Shown: one piece after another, positions 7,935-16,197 of the stretch
How the letters are laid out: every line of letters begins with the position of its first letter
How positions within the stretch are numbered: the first letter of the stretch is position 1
From: Flavobacterium branchiophilum NBRC 15030 = ATCC 35035
Lineage (GTDB): Bacteria; Bacteroidota; Bacteroidia; Flavobacteriales; Flavobacteriaceae
Reading direction: 5' to 3'
Assembly: GCF_002217205.1 (NCBI RefSeq)
Contig: NZ_MUGT01000038.1
Location: 1-33,003, forward strand
DNA length: 33,003 nt
Made by a program: the position numbers and the translations under genes
Notes under the pieces: generated by a model
Database searches by the model: none
Seen by the model: only the letters and a program-made list of their open reading frames with translations
Told to the model about the DNA's origin: nothing

Positions 7935-8611
7935 TGCAAGCCGAAGATATTTTAAACGGTCAAATAATTCTGATTGATAAACCACTGAAATGGAGCTCTT
8001 TTCAGGCGGTAAACAAGCTCAAATACCATTTGATGAACACTTACCGGTTGCCCAAAAAATATAAAATTGGTCATGCAGGAACTTTAGATCCATTAGCCAC
8101 AGGCTTGTTGATTGTTTGCACAGGAAAGTTTACAAAAAAAATTTCTGAAATACAAGCACAACCTAAAGAATATACGGGTACTATAACCCTTGGTGCCACC
8201 ACACCATCGTATGATTTGGAAACGGAAATCGATGCTGTATTTGACACAAACCATATTACAGAAAAATTAATATTTGATACAGTAACTTTTTTTTTAGGCG
8301 AAATCGATCAGAAACCACCTGTTTTTTCAGCCATCAAAAAAGAGGGAAAACGGTTGTATGAACACGCTAGGGCAGGAGAAACGGTTGAAATTGCTTCCAG
8401 AAAAACAACTATTTATGAATTTGAAATTACAAAAATAGCACTTCCCCATGTCGATTTTAGAATCAAATGCAGCAAAGGCACCTATATTCGCTCTATTGCT
8501 TTTGATTTTGGAAAAGCTTTACAATCTGGAGCACATTTAAGTAAATTGAGAAGAACCAAAATTGGTGATTTTGAGGTAGCAAACGCATCGACTATTGAAG
8601 ATTTGAAATAA
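7934..8611 (+). CDS. truB: tRNA pseudouridine(55) synthase TruB
   Basis: TruB isomerises U55 in the T-loop of tRNAs. The 225-aa protein has the family opening GQIILIDKPLKWSSFQAV and the catalytic motif GHAGTLDPLATGLL with the nucleophile Asp52. Further family blocks are YTGTITLGATTPSYDLETE, KPPVFSAIKKEGKRLYEHAR and CSKGTYIRSIAFDFG. It is shorter than the E. coli enzyme because it lacks the C-terminal extension, which is normal in Bacteroidota. It overlaps uppP by one base and appears to end the ftsX cluster. No clear terminator hairpin follows. Confidence 0.96.
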   Translation: MQAEDILNGQIILIDKPLKWSSFQAVNKLKYHLMNTYRLPKKYKIGHAGTLDPLATGLLIVCTGKFTKKISEIQAQPKEYTGTITLGATTPSYDLETEIDAVFDTNHITEKLIFDTVTFFLGEIDQKPPVFSAIKKEGKRLYEHARAGETVEIASRKTTIYEFEITKIALPHVDFRIKCSKGTYIRSIAFDFGKALQSGAHLSKLRRTKIGDFEVANASTIEDLK

Positions 8612-8704
8612 ATTTTAGGGCACTCCCAACCTTTTGAAACAATAGTTTATCTTTATTAAAGATATACTATAGAATCAAAACAGTATAAAATGGCCTTTTG
8701 TAAC

Positions 8705-8721
8705 TTGTTTGATACAAACAA
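8705..8721. promoter_or_regulatory. 7-bp perfect palindrome upstream of the four-Cys protein gene
   Basis: TTGTTTG and CAAACAA are separated by ATA. The site lies 47 bp before the start of the 8768 gene, where an operator or an mRNA hairpin could act. There is no further support. Confidence 0.3.
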
Positions 8722-8767
8722 ACACCAATTAATACTATATGACCTTTAACAAATAAATTTTACTTAT

Positions 8768-9508
8768 ATGAAAAATTCATTTCAAATCAGGATGGTGAAC
8801 CCTTGCGAAGCAGATTTAAGCAACATGCAAAGTACTTCAAATGGTATTTTTTGTGAATTATGTTCCAAAAATGTAGTCGATTTGAGTCAGAAAACAGATA
8901 GCGAGATAACTCAATTTCTTACAGAAAATAAAGGAAAATCTATTTGTGCCAAACTCAAAAATTCGCAACTCGACCGCAAAATTAGCCCAATACAAATCCC
9001 CAAACAGCAACCTCTAAAATATGCCGCCGTTTTAGCAACCTCTGTATTGATTTCCAATCAAAGTCTAGCACAAGAACATGTGCCAAACCACACCCAAACC
9101 GAAGTACACAAGCCTATTGTTGTTGGAAAAATGGTACCTAGAGTGATACAAAAGCCCATACAATTTACCATAAAAGGACATTTGCTCAATTCCAAAACAA
9201 AAAAACCGTTAGACTCTAAAAAATTTCCAACGTTAAAAATATATGTTAGCGGTGCAGCACATGAAGTAGCAGTTAATCCTAAAACAGGTGGTTTTTCTAC
9301 ACAGGTTATTTTAGACAATCCGCAAGCAACATTGTATTTTAGCATCATTTCAAACCATCAAAATAGTTTCAAACAAGTGGCATTTGATTCCAAAAAAATA
9401 AAAAACAACTACTATTTTACAACAATATATGTAGATCCATTTAAAGATTTTGAAAACATGATGATGCAAGGCGGTGTAGAAGCAGTGCCAATACCTGAAA
9501 AACAATAG
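8768..9508 (+). CDS. four-cysteine N-terminal domain membrane protein, unknown function
   Basis: I recognise the architecture but not a named function. Residues 1-63 carry four cysteines in the pattern PC13 ... FC29-x2-C32-x-K-x-V-x-D ... C60-A-K-L, which recurs at the N-terminus of many uncharacterised Bacteroidota proteins and looks like a metal-binding or redox site. A single hydrophobic segment (about 84-101, ending SLAQ) follows. The remainder (about 130-230) is a beta-rich stretch with KGHLLNSKTKKPLDSKKFPTLKIYVSG, resembling a carboxypeptidase-regulatory-like domain and expected outside the inner membrane. The cysteine domain would then be cytoplasmic. It stands alone on the plus strand. 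Confidence 0.65.
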   Translation: MKNSFQIRMVNPCEADLSNMQSTSNGIFCELCSKNVVDLSQKTDSEITQFLTENKGKSICAKLKNSQLDRKISPIQIPKQQPLKYAAVLATSVLISNQSLAQEHVPNHTQTEVHKPIVVGKMVPRVIQKPIQFTIKGHLLNSKTKKPLDSKKFPTLKIYVSGAAHEVAVNPKTGGFSTQVILDNPQATLYFSIISNHQNSFKQVAFDSKKIKNNYYFTTIYVDPFKDFENMMMQGGVEAVPIPEKQ

Positions 9509-10019
9509 ATTAAAATTGGTAAACCTAAACGCCAAGATACAGAGGTTGAATTCGATTTTGTATAGCAAAATATGATAAAGCAAAGCTAATTGTAAAACTA
9601 TTTCAAAGATGCTTATGTCTTTAGACTTGTTTTTTTCAAGAACGCTTGGACTTATTTGGGTTTTATAATCAATATGTCTATAAAATAGACCAATGTATAG
9701 GTGCTTTTATACTAAAATGAGTCAAAAATAAAACAGTTGCGTAGTCCAGCAAGGTTACTTTTTTGTCTAAAAAACCACTTGTTTTGCTATTTCGCTCTCG
9801 CTTGGGGTTGCAGCTTTGTATTACATTATATAAGCTTTATATTTTTATATATGTAATTTTAATAATAAAATTTTACATATCGATGAATAGCAAAAATTTA
9901 TCAAATTACGTATATTTACTTACCTATTTTAATATTAATGTAGTTTTATATTATAATAAATTTTCAGCACAAAATTTGGATTAAATATATAAAAAACAGA
10001 AGGATGAATACAAGTTGAT
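9509..10019. other. intergenic region with a possible decayed minus-strand frame
   Basis: About 510 bp lie between convergent genes. A stop-to-stop minus-strand frame of about 52 codons at 9678-9836 has a protein-like composition (CNPKRERNSKTSGFLDKK followed by VTLLDYATVLFLTHFSIKAP) but no start codon, so it may be a relic or part of a dispersed repeat. An imperfect palindrome (ATATGTAATTTTA ... ATTTTACATAT, 9849-9880) follows. The plus-strand frame at 9763-9984 is low-complexity and not believed. Confidence 0.4.
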
Positions 10020-11606
10020 TTATTTTGAAAATTTATTTGGAATTACTATTTTTTGAATCATCAAATCATTTGTAAGCAATATTTTAAATCCGTCGGTATC
10101 GTTGAATAATTGCCGAGCAAATTCTGCATACAAATATTTTGCCACCCAGTTTTTACGTTTTAGTACATTGAAAGAAGTACCACTTTGGGTTATAAAATGC
10201 TGAAATCTAATGATATAGGTGTCATTTTTTTTGATTTTTTCTAAAAAATCATTAAATTTTAAGCCCTGAAATTCGTGTCTATTTTTATCCAATTCTTCAA
10301 AAACAAATTGTCCAATTATTCCAGATTGCATCAAATATTCCAAACTTTCGTCGCCTTTTTCGCCATCTAGCGGCACAAAAATATCGGGTACAATACCGCC
10401 ACCGCCATATACGATTTTACCTTTTGGTGTTTTAAATTTCAAGGTATCATTTACATGTATATTGTCTTTTTCATACAATTCGCCGCTTTCAAATCGTTTT
10501 TCAAAATCTTTATAATATTCTTTTTTACCTTTATTGTAAGGTTTTTGAATAGAGCGACCTGTAGGGGTATAATATCTTTCAATGGTGAGCCGAACGGCCG
10601 ATCCATCGTCAAAACCCATCTCTCGTTGTACCAATCCCTTGCCAAATGACCTACGACCAATTATGGTGCCTCTGTCGTTATCCTGAATGGCTCCTGCTAA
10701 AATTTCGCTTGCCGAAGCACTATTTTCGTTGATCAATACAAATAAATTGCCAGTTTCAAATATGCCCTTGCTTGTAGCAAATGTTTTTTGAATGTCGTTG
10801 TTTTTATTTTTTGTAAATACAATCAATTGTTGGTCTTTCAATAATTCATCCGCAATTTGAGTTGCCATTTCCATGTAGCCTCCTCCATTGTTTCTAAGGT
10901 CGATTACTAAAGTTTGTATGCCACGTTGCTTTAAATCTTCTAACTCGTGTTTAAATTCCTTGTAGGTTTTTTCGGCAAAACGATTGATTTTGATATAGCC
11001 CGTTTTAGAGGTCAATAGCAATCCTTTTTCAACACTTTGGATAGCAATTGTGTTTCTTTTTACATTAAAAACCAGATTTTTTTTAGCATTTTTTCTATAA
11101 ACTATCAATTTTACATCCGTATCAGCCTGACCTTTAAATAATTGATAAATTTTTTCGCTATTGATTTTTTTTCCAAACATTTTTTGGTTGTTTGCATACA
11201 ATATTCGGTCTCCAGATTGTATGCCTGCCTTTGCTGCCGGACCGTTTTCTATGGGTTTTATAACGGCTATAGTGTCTTTTAATAAATAAAAATTAATTCC
11301 AATACCCACAAAATCACCTTTCATGTTTTGAGCTTCAATCGAATGTTCTTTTGCAGGAATATATACAGAATGTGGGTCTAATTTGGCTAATATATTATCT
11401 ACGGTTTCGTCTATTATAGAATCGGTGTTTACATCATCTACATATTCGCTATTGATAAAATGGATTAACTTGTTTAATTTGTTTTTATGATGATTTTTTG
11501 AAAAATATTGATATTGTATTGGAAAATTGAAAAAACTACCTATAAAAATACCCACTACAATCAGTAGTACGGCTATAATGGGATTGTATTTTGGGCTAAT
11601 TTTCAT
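10020..11606 (-). CDS. carboxy-terminal processing peptidase, S41 family
   Basis: Ctp/Prc-type serine peptidases cleave C-terminal tails of envelope proteins in the periplasm. The 528-aa protein has an N-terminal membrane anchor (about 10-27), then a PDZ domain (about 95-185, with GIGINFYL and KAGIQSGDRIL), then the catalytic fold. The dyad is visible: SASASE with the likely nucleophile Ser298, and SFGKGLVQ with general base Lys323, the same 25-residue spacing as in E. coli Prc. DLRNNGGGY and ERYYTPTGRSIQKPY are standard family blocks. It is preceded by a consensus promoter and lies downstream of the dCMP deaminase gene on the same strand. The product is probably periplasmic and anchored. Confidence 0.93.
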   Translation of the reverse strand: MKISPKYNPIIAVLLIVVGIFIGSFFNFPIQYQYFSKNHHKNKLNKLIHFINSEYVDDVNTDSIIDETVDNILAKLDPHSVYIPAKEHSIEAQNMKGDFVGIGINFYLLKDTIAVIKPIENGPAAKAGIQSGDRILYANNQKMFGKKINSEKIYQLFKGQADTDVKLIVYRKNAKKNLVFNVKRNTIAIQSVEKGLLLTSKTGYIKINRFAEKTYKEFKHELEDLKQRGIQTLVIDLRNNGGGYMEMATQIADELLKDQQLIVFTKNKNNDIQKTFATSKGIFETGNLFVLINENSASASEILAGAIQDNDRGTIIGRRSFGKGLVQREMGFDDGSAVRLTIERYYTPTGRSIQKPYNKGKKEYYKDFEKRFESGELYEKDNIHVNDTLKFKTPKGKIVYGGGGIVPDIFVPLDGEKGDESLEYLMQSGIIGQFVFEELDKNRHEFQGLKFNDFLEKIKKNDTYIIRFQHFITQSGTSFNVLKRKNWVAKYLYAEFARQLFNDTDGFKILLTNDLMIQKIVIPNKFSK

Positions 11607-11645
11607 TTTTAGAAAAAAATATTTTCGATTTTTATATTATAATAA

Positions 11646-11675
11646 CAAATTTAATAAAAAAGTAGTATCTATCAA
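11646..11675 (-). promoter_or_regulatory. Bacteroidota-type promoter of the S41 peptidase gene
   Basis: TTG (11673-11675), a 19-bp spacer and TAAATTTG (11646-11653) match the Bacteroidota housekeeping consensus. The predicted leader is about 30-40 nt. Confidence 0.7.
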
Positions 11676-11707
11676 TGTTTTGACGACTTTAAATTAAATA
11701 ATCAAAT

Positions 11708-12142
11708 TTAGATTTCGGATAAATTGTCCATTTGTTCTACTAAAACACCCGCTTTTTCAAGAAAATCTATACCCGAAGTGTCTCTATAACCCGTTTGAAA
11801 AACGACTCTTTTTATTCCAGATTGATGGATAAGTTTACTGCATTCTTTGCACGGCGAAAGGGTGATGTATAAAGTTGCTCCTTGGCAGGATTGTGTAGAA
11901 CCAGCTACTTTCAAAATAGCATTGGCCTCTGCATGTAGCACATACCAGTTGGTTAAACCAGTTTCGTCCTCGCAACAATTTTCAAACCCAGACGGAGTAC
12001 CATTGTAGCCATCTGAAATAATCATACGGTCTTTTACAATTATAGCACCCACTTTTTTTCGTTTGCAATAGGACAATTTACTCCATTCATTAGCTATTCG
12101 CAAATAGGCTTTATCATATTTTATTTGTTTTTTATTGTTCAT
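11708..12142 (-). CDS. dCMP deaminase family protein (ComEB-like)
   Basis: This 144-aa zinc enzyme of the cytidine/deoxycytidylate deaminase superfamily is expected to convert dCMP to dUMP, feeding thymidylate synthesis. The zinc site is intact: HAE at 70-72 (zinc-binding His70 and proton shuttle Glu72) and PCKEC at 97-101 (Cys98, Cys101). GAIIVKDRMIISDGYNGTPSG and the CCEDE segment are typical of the dCMP branch. It lies 58 bp after the hupE-like gene and 101 bp before the S41 peptidase gene on the same strand. As far as I recall, this gene order is common in Flavobacteriaceae. Confidence 0.92.
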   Translation of the reverse strand: MNNKKQIKYDKAYLRIANEWSKLSYCKRKKVGAIIVKDRMIISDGYNGTPSGFENCCEDETGLTNWYVLHAEANAILKVAGSTQSCQGATLYITLSPCKECSKLIHQSGIKRVVFQTGYRDTSGIDFLEKAGVLVEQMDNLSEI

Positions 12143-12200
12143 AATGCTATTTTTTTTGATGCTATATTGTTAAAAACAAAATAATCACTTATAATTGATG

Positions 12201-12794
12201 TTAATTTTTCCAAAATTCATTTTGCAAAATTAATGGCAACGTAATTCCAACTATACCCGCCGATAGGGTTAAAATCCAATCTCGTTTTGACAATTTTGTT
12301 AGTGTTTGCACGCAATAACCAACTAACAATACCATAAAAACGACCAACATTTGCGAAGCCTCTATACCAAGTGCAAAACTCGATAAGGGGGCTATTTTGG
12401 ACACGGTAGTACCCCCTAATATACTTTTGAAATAATTAGAAAAACCGAGTCCGTGCACAATGCCAAAAAACAACGTAACCATTGTTAGATAGTGGTTGCT
12501 ACTGTTTTTGGTAGATTTGCCCAAATTGACAATATTTGAAAAAGCGGTAAGCCAAATGGTTATTGGAATTAATAATTCAATCCAACTAGCCGTAACATTC
12601 AAAATGCCTAAAACAGACAATACTAAAGCCAGTGTGTGTCCTATTGTGAAAACTGAAACCAACCAAACTATTTTTTTCCAAGCCTCAAATGTATAAGGTA
12701 CTGTAAGTGCCATTAAAAACAAGACATGGTCATAAGCATTTATATTGAGAACATGCTGTAAACCAATTTGAAAATATACGTAAAATTCTGTCAT
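12201..12794 (-). CDS. HupE/UreJ_2 family membrane protein
   Basis: This polytopic protein (about 197 aa from this start) has six or seven hydrophobic segments and the family motifs GLQHVLNINAYDHVLFL near the N-terminus and GIVHGLGFSNYF in the middle. The conserved His and Asp residues suggest metal handling, since HupE and UreJ relatives are linked to nickel or cobalt import. The substrate here is unknown. An ATG at 12806 would add MYQN, but the promoter at 12820-12851 places the transcript start within a few bases of it. The start at 12794 (MTEFYVYFQ) is therefore preferred. It is first of an apparent hupE - dCMP deaminase pair. Confidence 0.85.
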   Translation of the reverse strand: MTEFYVYFQIGLQHVLNINAYDHVLFLMALTVPYTFEAWKKIVWLVSVFTIGHTLALVLSVLGILNVTASWIELLIPITIWLTAFSNIVNLGKSTKNSSNHYLTMVTLFFGIVHGLGFSNYFKSILGGTTVSKIAPLSSFALGIEASQMLVVFMVLLVGYCVQTLTKLSKRDWILTLSAGIVGITLPLILQNEFWKN

Positions 12795-12819
12795 ATTTTG
12801 ATACATCTAAATAGGTTTT

Positions 12820-12851
12820 CAAAAATACAATATATTTTGTATTATTTTCAA
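12820..12851 (-). promoter_or_regulatory. Bacteroidota-type promoter of the hupE-like gene
   Basis: TTG (12849-12851), a 21-bp spacer and TATTTTTG (12820-12827) fit the consensus. The site is back-to-back with the promoter of the TerB-like gene. Confidence 0.65.
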
Positions 12852-12893
12852 AAATCTTTGCTCATTTCTTTTTATTTAAAAACGAAATAGGAT

Positions 12894-12901
12894 TATCTTT
12901 G
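12894..12901 (+). promoter_or_regulatory. -7 element of the TerB-like gene
   Basis: TATCTTTG matches TAnnTTTG and lies 20 bp before the start codon. No TTG occurs at the ideal distance, so this is a partial promoter match. Confidence 0.5.
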
Positions 12902-12921
12902 CCTAATAAACAACAAATATT

Positions 12922-13353
12922 ATGTCATTTTCAGAATTATTCGATAGCGAATTCAAACAAAGAAATAAAGGTCATTTTGCAGCCATTGTTCGCGTGGCAC
13001 TTGCAGACGGAGTAGTTTCTGCAGAAGAACAATCTTTTTTAGACAGATTGGCAACAAAATTAGAAATTTCAGAAGCAGAGTATGCAGAAATCCTTGAAAA
13101 CCCTTTAAAATTCCCAATCAATCCACCTTATTTACATGCCCAACGTTTAGAACGTTTGTACGATTTGGCTCGAATGGTTCATAAAGACCATCAATTGAAC
13201 GACAATCAAGATGTTTTATTAAGAAAATTTGGGTTAGCTTTAGGTTTTACACCTGGCAATGTAAATTATATTATTGACAAAGCCCTGTCTTTGGTAGTTC
13301 AAAATGTAGATGCCGAAACATTTATGTACGAAATGGAGCACATGAATAAATAA
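12922..13353 (+). CDS. TerB-like (tellurite resistance fold) protein
   Basis: This 143-aa, all-helical, acidic protein has a TerB-like core (about 15-125): HFAAIVRVALADGVVSAEE and the repeat-like continuation LDRLATKLEISEAEYAEIL. The conserved acidic DGxxxxxE loop is typical of TerB-family metal-binding helical bundles. The same fold appears in proteins unrelated to tellurite, so resistance should not be assumed. It has no membrane segment. It stands alone between the divergent hupE-like gene and the convergent histidine kinase gene, sharing a bidirectional terminator with the latter. Confidence 0.75.
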   Translation: MSFSELFDSEFKQRNKGHFAAIVRVALADGVVSAEEQSFLDRLATKLEISEAEYAEILENPLKFPINPPYLHAQRLERLYDLARMVHKDHQLNDNQDVLLRKFGLALGFTPGNVNYIIDKALSLVVQNVDAETFMYEMEHMNK

Positions 13354-13355
13354 TA

Positions 13356-13378
13356 AAAAGCCCTATTTTAGGGCTTTT
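13356..13378. terminator. bidirectional intrinsic terminator
   Basis: AAAAGCCCTA and TAGGGCTTTT form a 10-bp stem with a 3-nt loop, flanked by A and T tracts. It ends the TerB-like gene on the plus strand. On the minus strand it overlaps the last codons and stop of the histidine kinase gene. Confidence 0.85.
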
Positions 13379-14898
13379 ATTTTTAATGCTTTATACAAAC
13401 TTTCAAACAATTCGTCTTTGGTATGAGGTCTTGTTAAATAGTTTTTAATGCCAATCGCCTTACAAATTAATTTTTCAGTATCGTTTGGATTTGCAGACAG
13501 CGCAATGATAGGTGTTTTCGATTTTTTGATATCTTCATGATTTTTTATCATTTTTGACGCTTCAATGCCGTCTAAAAAAGGCATATCTACATCCATCAAA
13601 ATACAATCATAGTCGTTTTTTTCAAACAAATCAACTGCTTGCAATCCATTTTCGGCTATATCAAAATAAAACCCGCCATGATTAACTAATATTTTCATAA
13701 TCAATAACTGATTTATTTCGCTATTATCGGCAATCAAAATATTGTATTTACGTTTAAAATCAGCGTTGGTATATTCTTTTATTTCTTTAGGTTTTACTCT
13801 GGAATATACTTGAACATCTATTTTCAATTGGATATTTGCCTCAATAATAGTACCTTTTTTTCTAATGGATTGGATTTTGATACTGCCATTCATCAATTGT
13901 ACAATTTTATATACAATAGATAGTCCTATTCCTAAACCATCAATGTTTTTTGAATGTAATTTAGTAAAACTTTCAAATATTTTATTTCTATTTCTAATAG
14001 GAATACCAATGCCTGTATCCAAAACCTGTACATTTAAACTTAAATTATCAGAACTTCTAAAATTCTCTTTTACCATCAATTTCACACTTCCTTCGTCTGT
14101 AAATTTTATAGCATTGTCAAGTAAGTTTGTAAATATTTGAAATAACTTTACCCTGTCGGCAATTATATTTTTGGGGATTTTTTCTTCAATATCAAAAGTC
14201 AAATCAATATTTTTTGCAGCAGCCTTCAAGAGGTATATTTTTTCTAATTGATTAAACATATCTTTTAGGTCTAGCGGCTTGTTTTTTAGTATAAATTCGC
14301 CCGACTCTATTTTAGAAATGTCTAATAAATCATCGACTAATCCTTTCAAATGAAGACTAGTTTTATTGATCGTTTGGATAATGTCGCGCTGACTTGTACT
14401 GATATTGACTTTTTCAAATAATTCTAAAAAGCCTAAAATAGCAGCAACAGGTGTTCGTAAATCATGGCTAATATTGGCTATAAATTTGTCTTTAAATTTT
14501 TTTTCGGCTAAAAGTTGGTCGTTTTTTATTTTTTCATAATGAAAACTTAAAACAGACTCGTTTTTTTCTTGAGCAATACTTTGAAATGATTCATAATGCT
14601 CTGTAAAATCTACAATAATTATGAATGGATTGGCATTGTTTTGACTATTATTTAAAATGATATCATAGCTCCCTTTTGTTTGATCGATTTCTAAATGGAT
14701 GCAATTAAAAATAATATTGTCGTAATTTTCTTTGATAGACTGAATTATTATTTCAAAAAAAGGATGCAATTCTGCAATACATGTTGTTTTGGAAGCTTTG
14801 AATAAAATATCATCAGACTCTAAAATATGGCCGCTTTTATCTAAAAGAATTACTTGTGTAATTTTTGACAAGTATTGATTTTTTATTTCGTCTATCAT
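13363..14898 (-). CDS. soluble hybrid histidine kinase, last gene of the GTPase operon
   Basis: This 511-aa protein without membrane segments probably senses a cytoplasmic cue. Residues 1-130 form an unrecognised input region, possibly PAS-like. A HisKA domain (about 132-200) carries His145 in ANISHDLRTP. The HATPase domain (about 245-360) has the N box FTNLLDNAIKF, G1 DTGIGIP and G2 GLGIGLS, all intact. A C-terminal receiver (about 385-505) has acidic Asp391, phosphoacceptor Asp436 in LMDVDMP and Ser468, but the invariant Lys of the KP motif is Arg490 (YLTRPH). It overlaps the small GTPase gene by 4 bp, so the two are translationally coupled. This suggests that the kinase is an output or a regulator of the GTPase module. 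Confidence 0.92.
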   Translation of the reverse strand: MIDEIKNQYLSKITQVILLDKSGHILESDDILFKASKTTCIAELHPFFEIIIQSIKENYDNIIFNCIHLEIDQTKGSYDIILNNSQNNANPFIIIVDFTEHYESFQSIAQEKNESVLSFHYEKIKNDQLLAEKKFKDKFIANISHDLRTPVAAILGFLELFEKVNISTSQRDIIQTINKTSLHLKGLVDDLLDISKIESGEFILKNKPLDLKDMFNQLEKIYLLKAAAKNIDLTFDIEEKIPKNIIADRVKLFQIFTNLLDNAIKFTDEGSVKLMVKENFRSSDNLSLNVQVLDTGIGIPIRNRNKIFESFTKLHSKNIDGLGIGLSIVYKIVQLMNGSIKIQSIRKKGTIIEANIQLKIDVQVYSRVKPKEIKEYTNADFKRKYNILIADNSEINQLLIMKILVNHGGFYFDIAENGLQAVDLFEKNDYDCILMDVDMPFLDGIEASKMIKNHEDIKKSKTPIIALSANPNDTEKLICKAIGIKNYLTRPHTKDELFESLYKALKIKALK

Positions 14899-15386
14899 TT
14901 TGCTGTAATTTTAGAGGCAATTTCTTGAAATATTTTTTCAACGTTTTCACCCGATTTGGCACTCGTAAAATAATCGATTATTAAATTTTTGGTTTTTAAT
15001 AAAGCTTCAAATTCGTCTATGGCAATCAAATCTGATTTGTTGCAAACTGTAATTATTGGTGTTTTTGGAAAACTTTTGTTTAAATATTTAATTTCGTCTT
15101 GCAATTCTGAAAAGGTCTGACCTCGTGTGGGGTCTATTACATGAATGAATCCAGAGGTACCAATTAAGTACGAACTTCTAATTTTTTCGACACTGTCTTT
15201 GCCTTCAATATCCCAAATTACAAGCGTTATTTCTTCGTTGTTTAATGCCACTGTTTTTTTAAGGATATGTACACCAATGGTTACATGATAATCATCTGAA
15301 AATTCATTTTGAACAAATCGTCTTATAAGTGAGGATTTACCTACACCAAAATGACCGGTAAGTACTATTTTTTTGGTTTTACTCAT
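14895..15386 (-). CDS. Ras/Rab-like small GTPase
   Basis: This single-domain GTPase has 163 aa from the ATG at 15386. The motifs in order are the P-loop GHFGVGKS (11-18), switch I Thr37, the DxxG box as WDIEGKD (59-64), NKSD (116-119) and SAKSG (142-146). Lys63 takes the place of the Ras/Rab catalytic Gln, so slow intrinsic hydrolysis and a need for a GTPase-activating partner are plausible. There is no C-terminal lipidation motif. An upstream TTG would add two residues; the ATG is preferred. It overlaps the upstream longin-like gene by 8 bp and the downstream kinase by 4 bp. It resembles the prokaryotic MglA/Rup-type GTPases rather than ribosome-assembly GTPases. Cellular role unknown. Confidence 0.9.
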   Translation of the reverse strand: MSKTKKIVLTGHFGVGKSSLIRRFVQNEFSDDYHVTIGVHILKKTVALNNEEITLVIWDIEGKDSVEKIRSSYLIGTSGFIHVIDPTRGQTFSELQDEIKYLNKSFPKTPIITVCNKSDLIAIDEFEALLKTKNLIIDYFTSAKSGENVEKIFQEIASKITAK

Positions 15387-16188
15387 GATCAAAAAAGGTT
15401 ACTAATTGTTGGTTGATATAGGTTTTGTTATCGGTATTGTTTTTTATATGCAAATTTGCAAATGTCATCAGCTTATCTTCCAAGGTGCTTTTAAAATTAT
15501 TATTAAAACTACCCGAAACCACTACTGCAATATAATAGTTTGAAAAATTTTGAATTTGAATGGTATATAATTCATATTCAATGGTTTCCAAATTTTGGTT
15601 TCCAGCCTGAAAGGCATCTTCTACAAAACTTTTAATAGCTGTAAGCATGCCAGCAATCATGTCTTGGTCTATCGTTTCTGTTTTTGAATGACTTGCTAAT
15701 ATAATTCCAGATCCTTTTTCAATTATAAACAATTGTTGAATTTTTGGATGATTTTGTTCGCTTAATACAATTTCTTGTTCACTTATGCCTGTAAAAAATG
15801 ATTTTATCTTTCTTTTTAATGCTTTTACAGAAAAATTCCTTTGCACCTGATTGTTAATATTATCCGACAAAATTTTAATTTCTTGTTGAATGTATTTCTT
15901 AATCATTTTACCAATTATGGGAAACAATGCTTCAACTACTTGGTCTTGTGAATTTTTGATTTGTTCGGACAATGCTTCTGTAATGGAAGGCCCAAGCTTT
16001 TCGGGTATATCTACTGTATAAGTGGCTAATTTTTTGTCAATTATAGGATCTACTCTTTTTGACAAAAGGGCCTCCTCGCTTATTTCAGACTCTAGGTAAC
16101 TTAATTTTTCAAAAATTTGGTTTGCAAAGTCCCTGTCCTCTTGTAGTAGGAGGATTTTAAGCTTTTCTAATTTTTCTGCATCATTCAT
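15379..16188 (-). CDS. protein with predicted longin/roadblock-like domain, GTPase operon
   Basis: This 269-aa soluble protein is not annotated by me with a function. The N-terminal part (1-145) is helical and charged. Residues about 148-245 (QQLFIIEKGSGIILASHS, then DMIAGMLTAIKSFVEDAF, then YYIAVVVSG) look like a longin/roadblock-type alpha-beta domain, the fold of GTPase regulators such as MglB. The same segments, as I recall, occur in the cytoplasmic part of some OmpA-family proteins of Cyanobacteria and other phyla. Neighbouring a small GTPase, it is a good candidate for its activating protein or exchange factor; this is inference. It starts 9 bp after the coiled-coil gene and overlaps the GTPase gene. 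Confidence 0.75.
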   Translation of the reverse strand: MNDAEKLEKLKILLLQEDRDFANQIFEKLSYLESEISEEALLSKRVDPIIDKKLATYTVDIPEKLGPSITEALSEQIKNSQDQVVEALFPIIGKMIKKYIQQEIKILSDNINNQVQRNFSVKALKRKIKSFFTGISEQEIVLSEQNHPKIQQLFIIEKGSGIILASHSKTETIDQDMIAGMLTAIKSFVEDAFQAGNQNLETIEYELYTIQIQNFSNYYIAVVVSGSFNNNFKSTLEDKLMTFANLHIKNNTDNKTYINQQLVTFFDHE

Positions 16189-16197
16189 AACGAACGA

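Noticed and set aside
9849..9880. Imperfect AT-only palindrome as a terminator
   Set aside because: The stem has a bulge and no GC pairs to stabilise it, and it is far from either gene end.
12922..13353. Tellurite resistance determinant
   Set aside because: Only the TerB-like fold is present; no other ter genes are nearby, so resistance is not supported.
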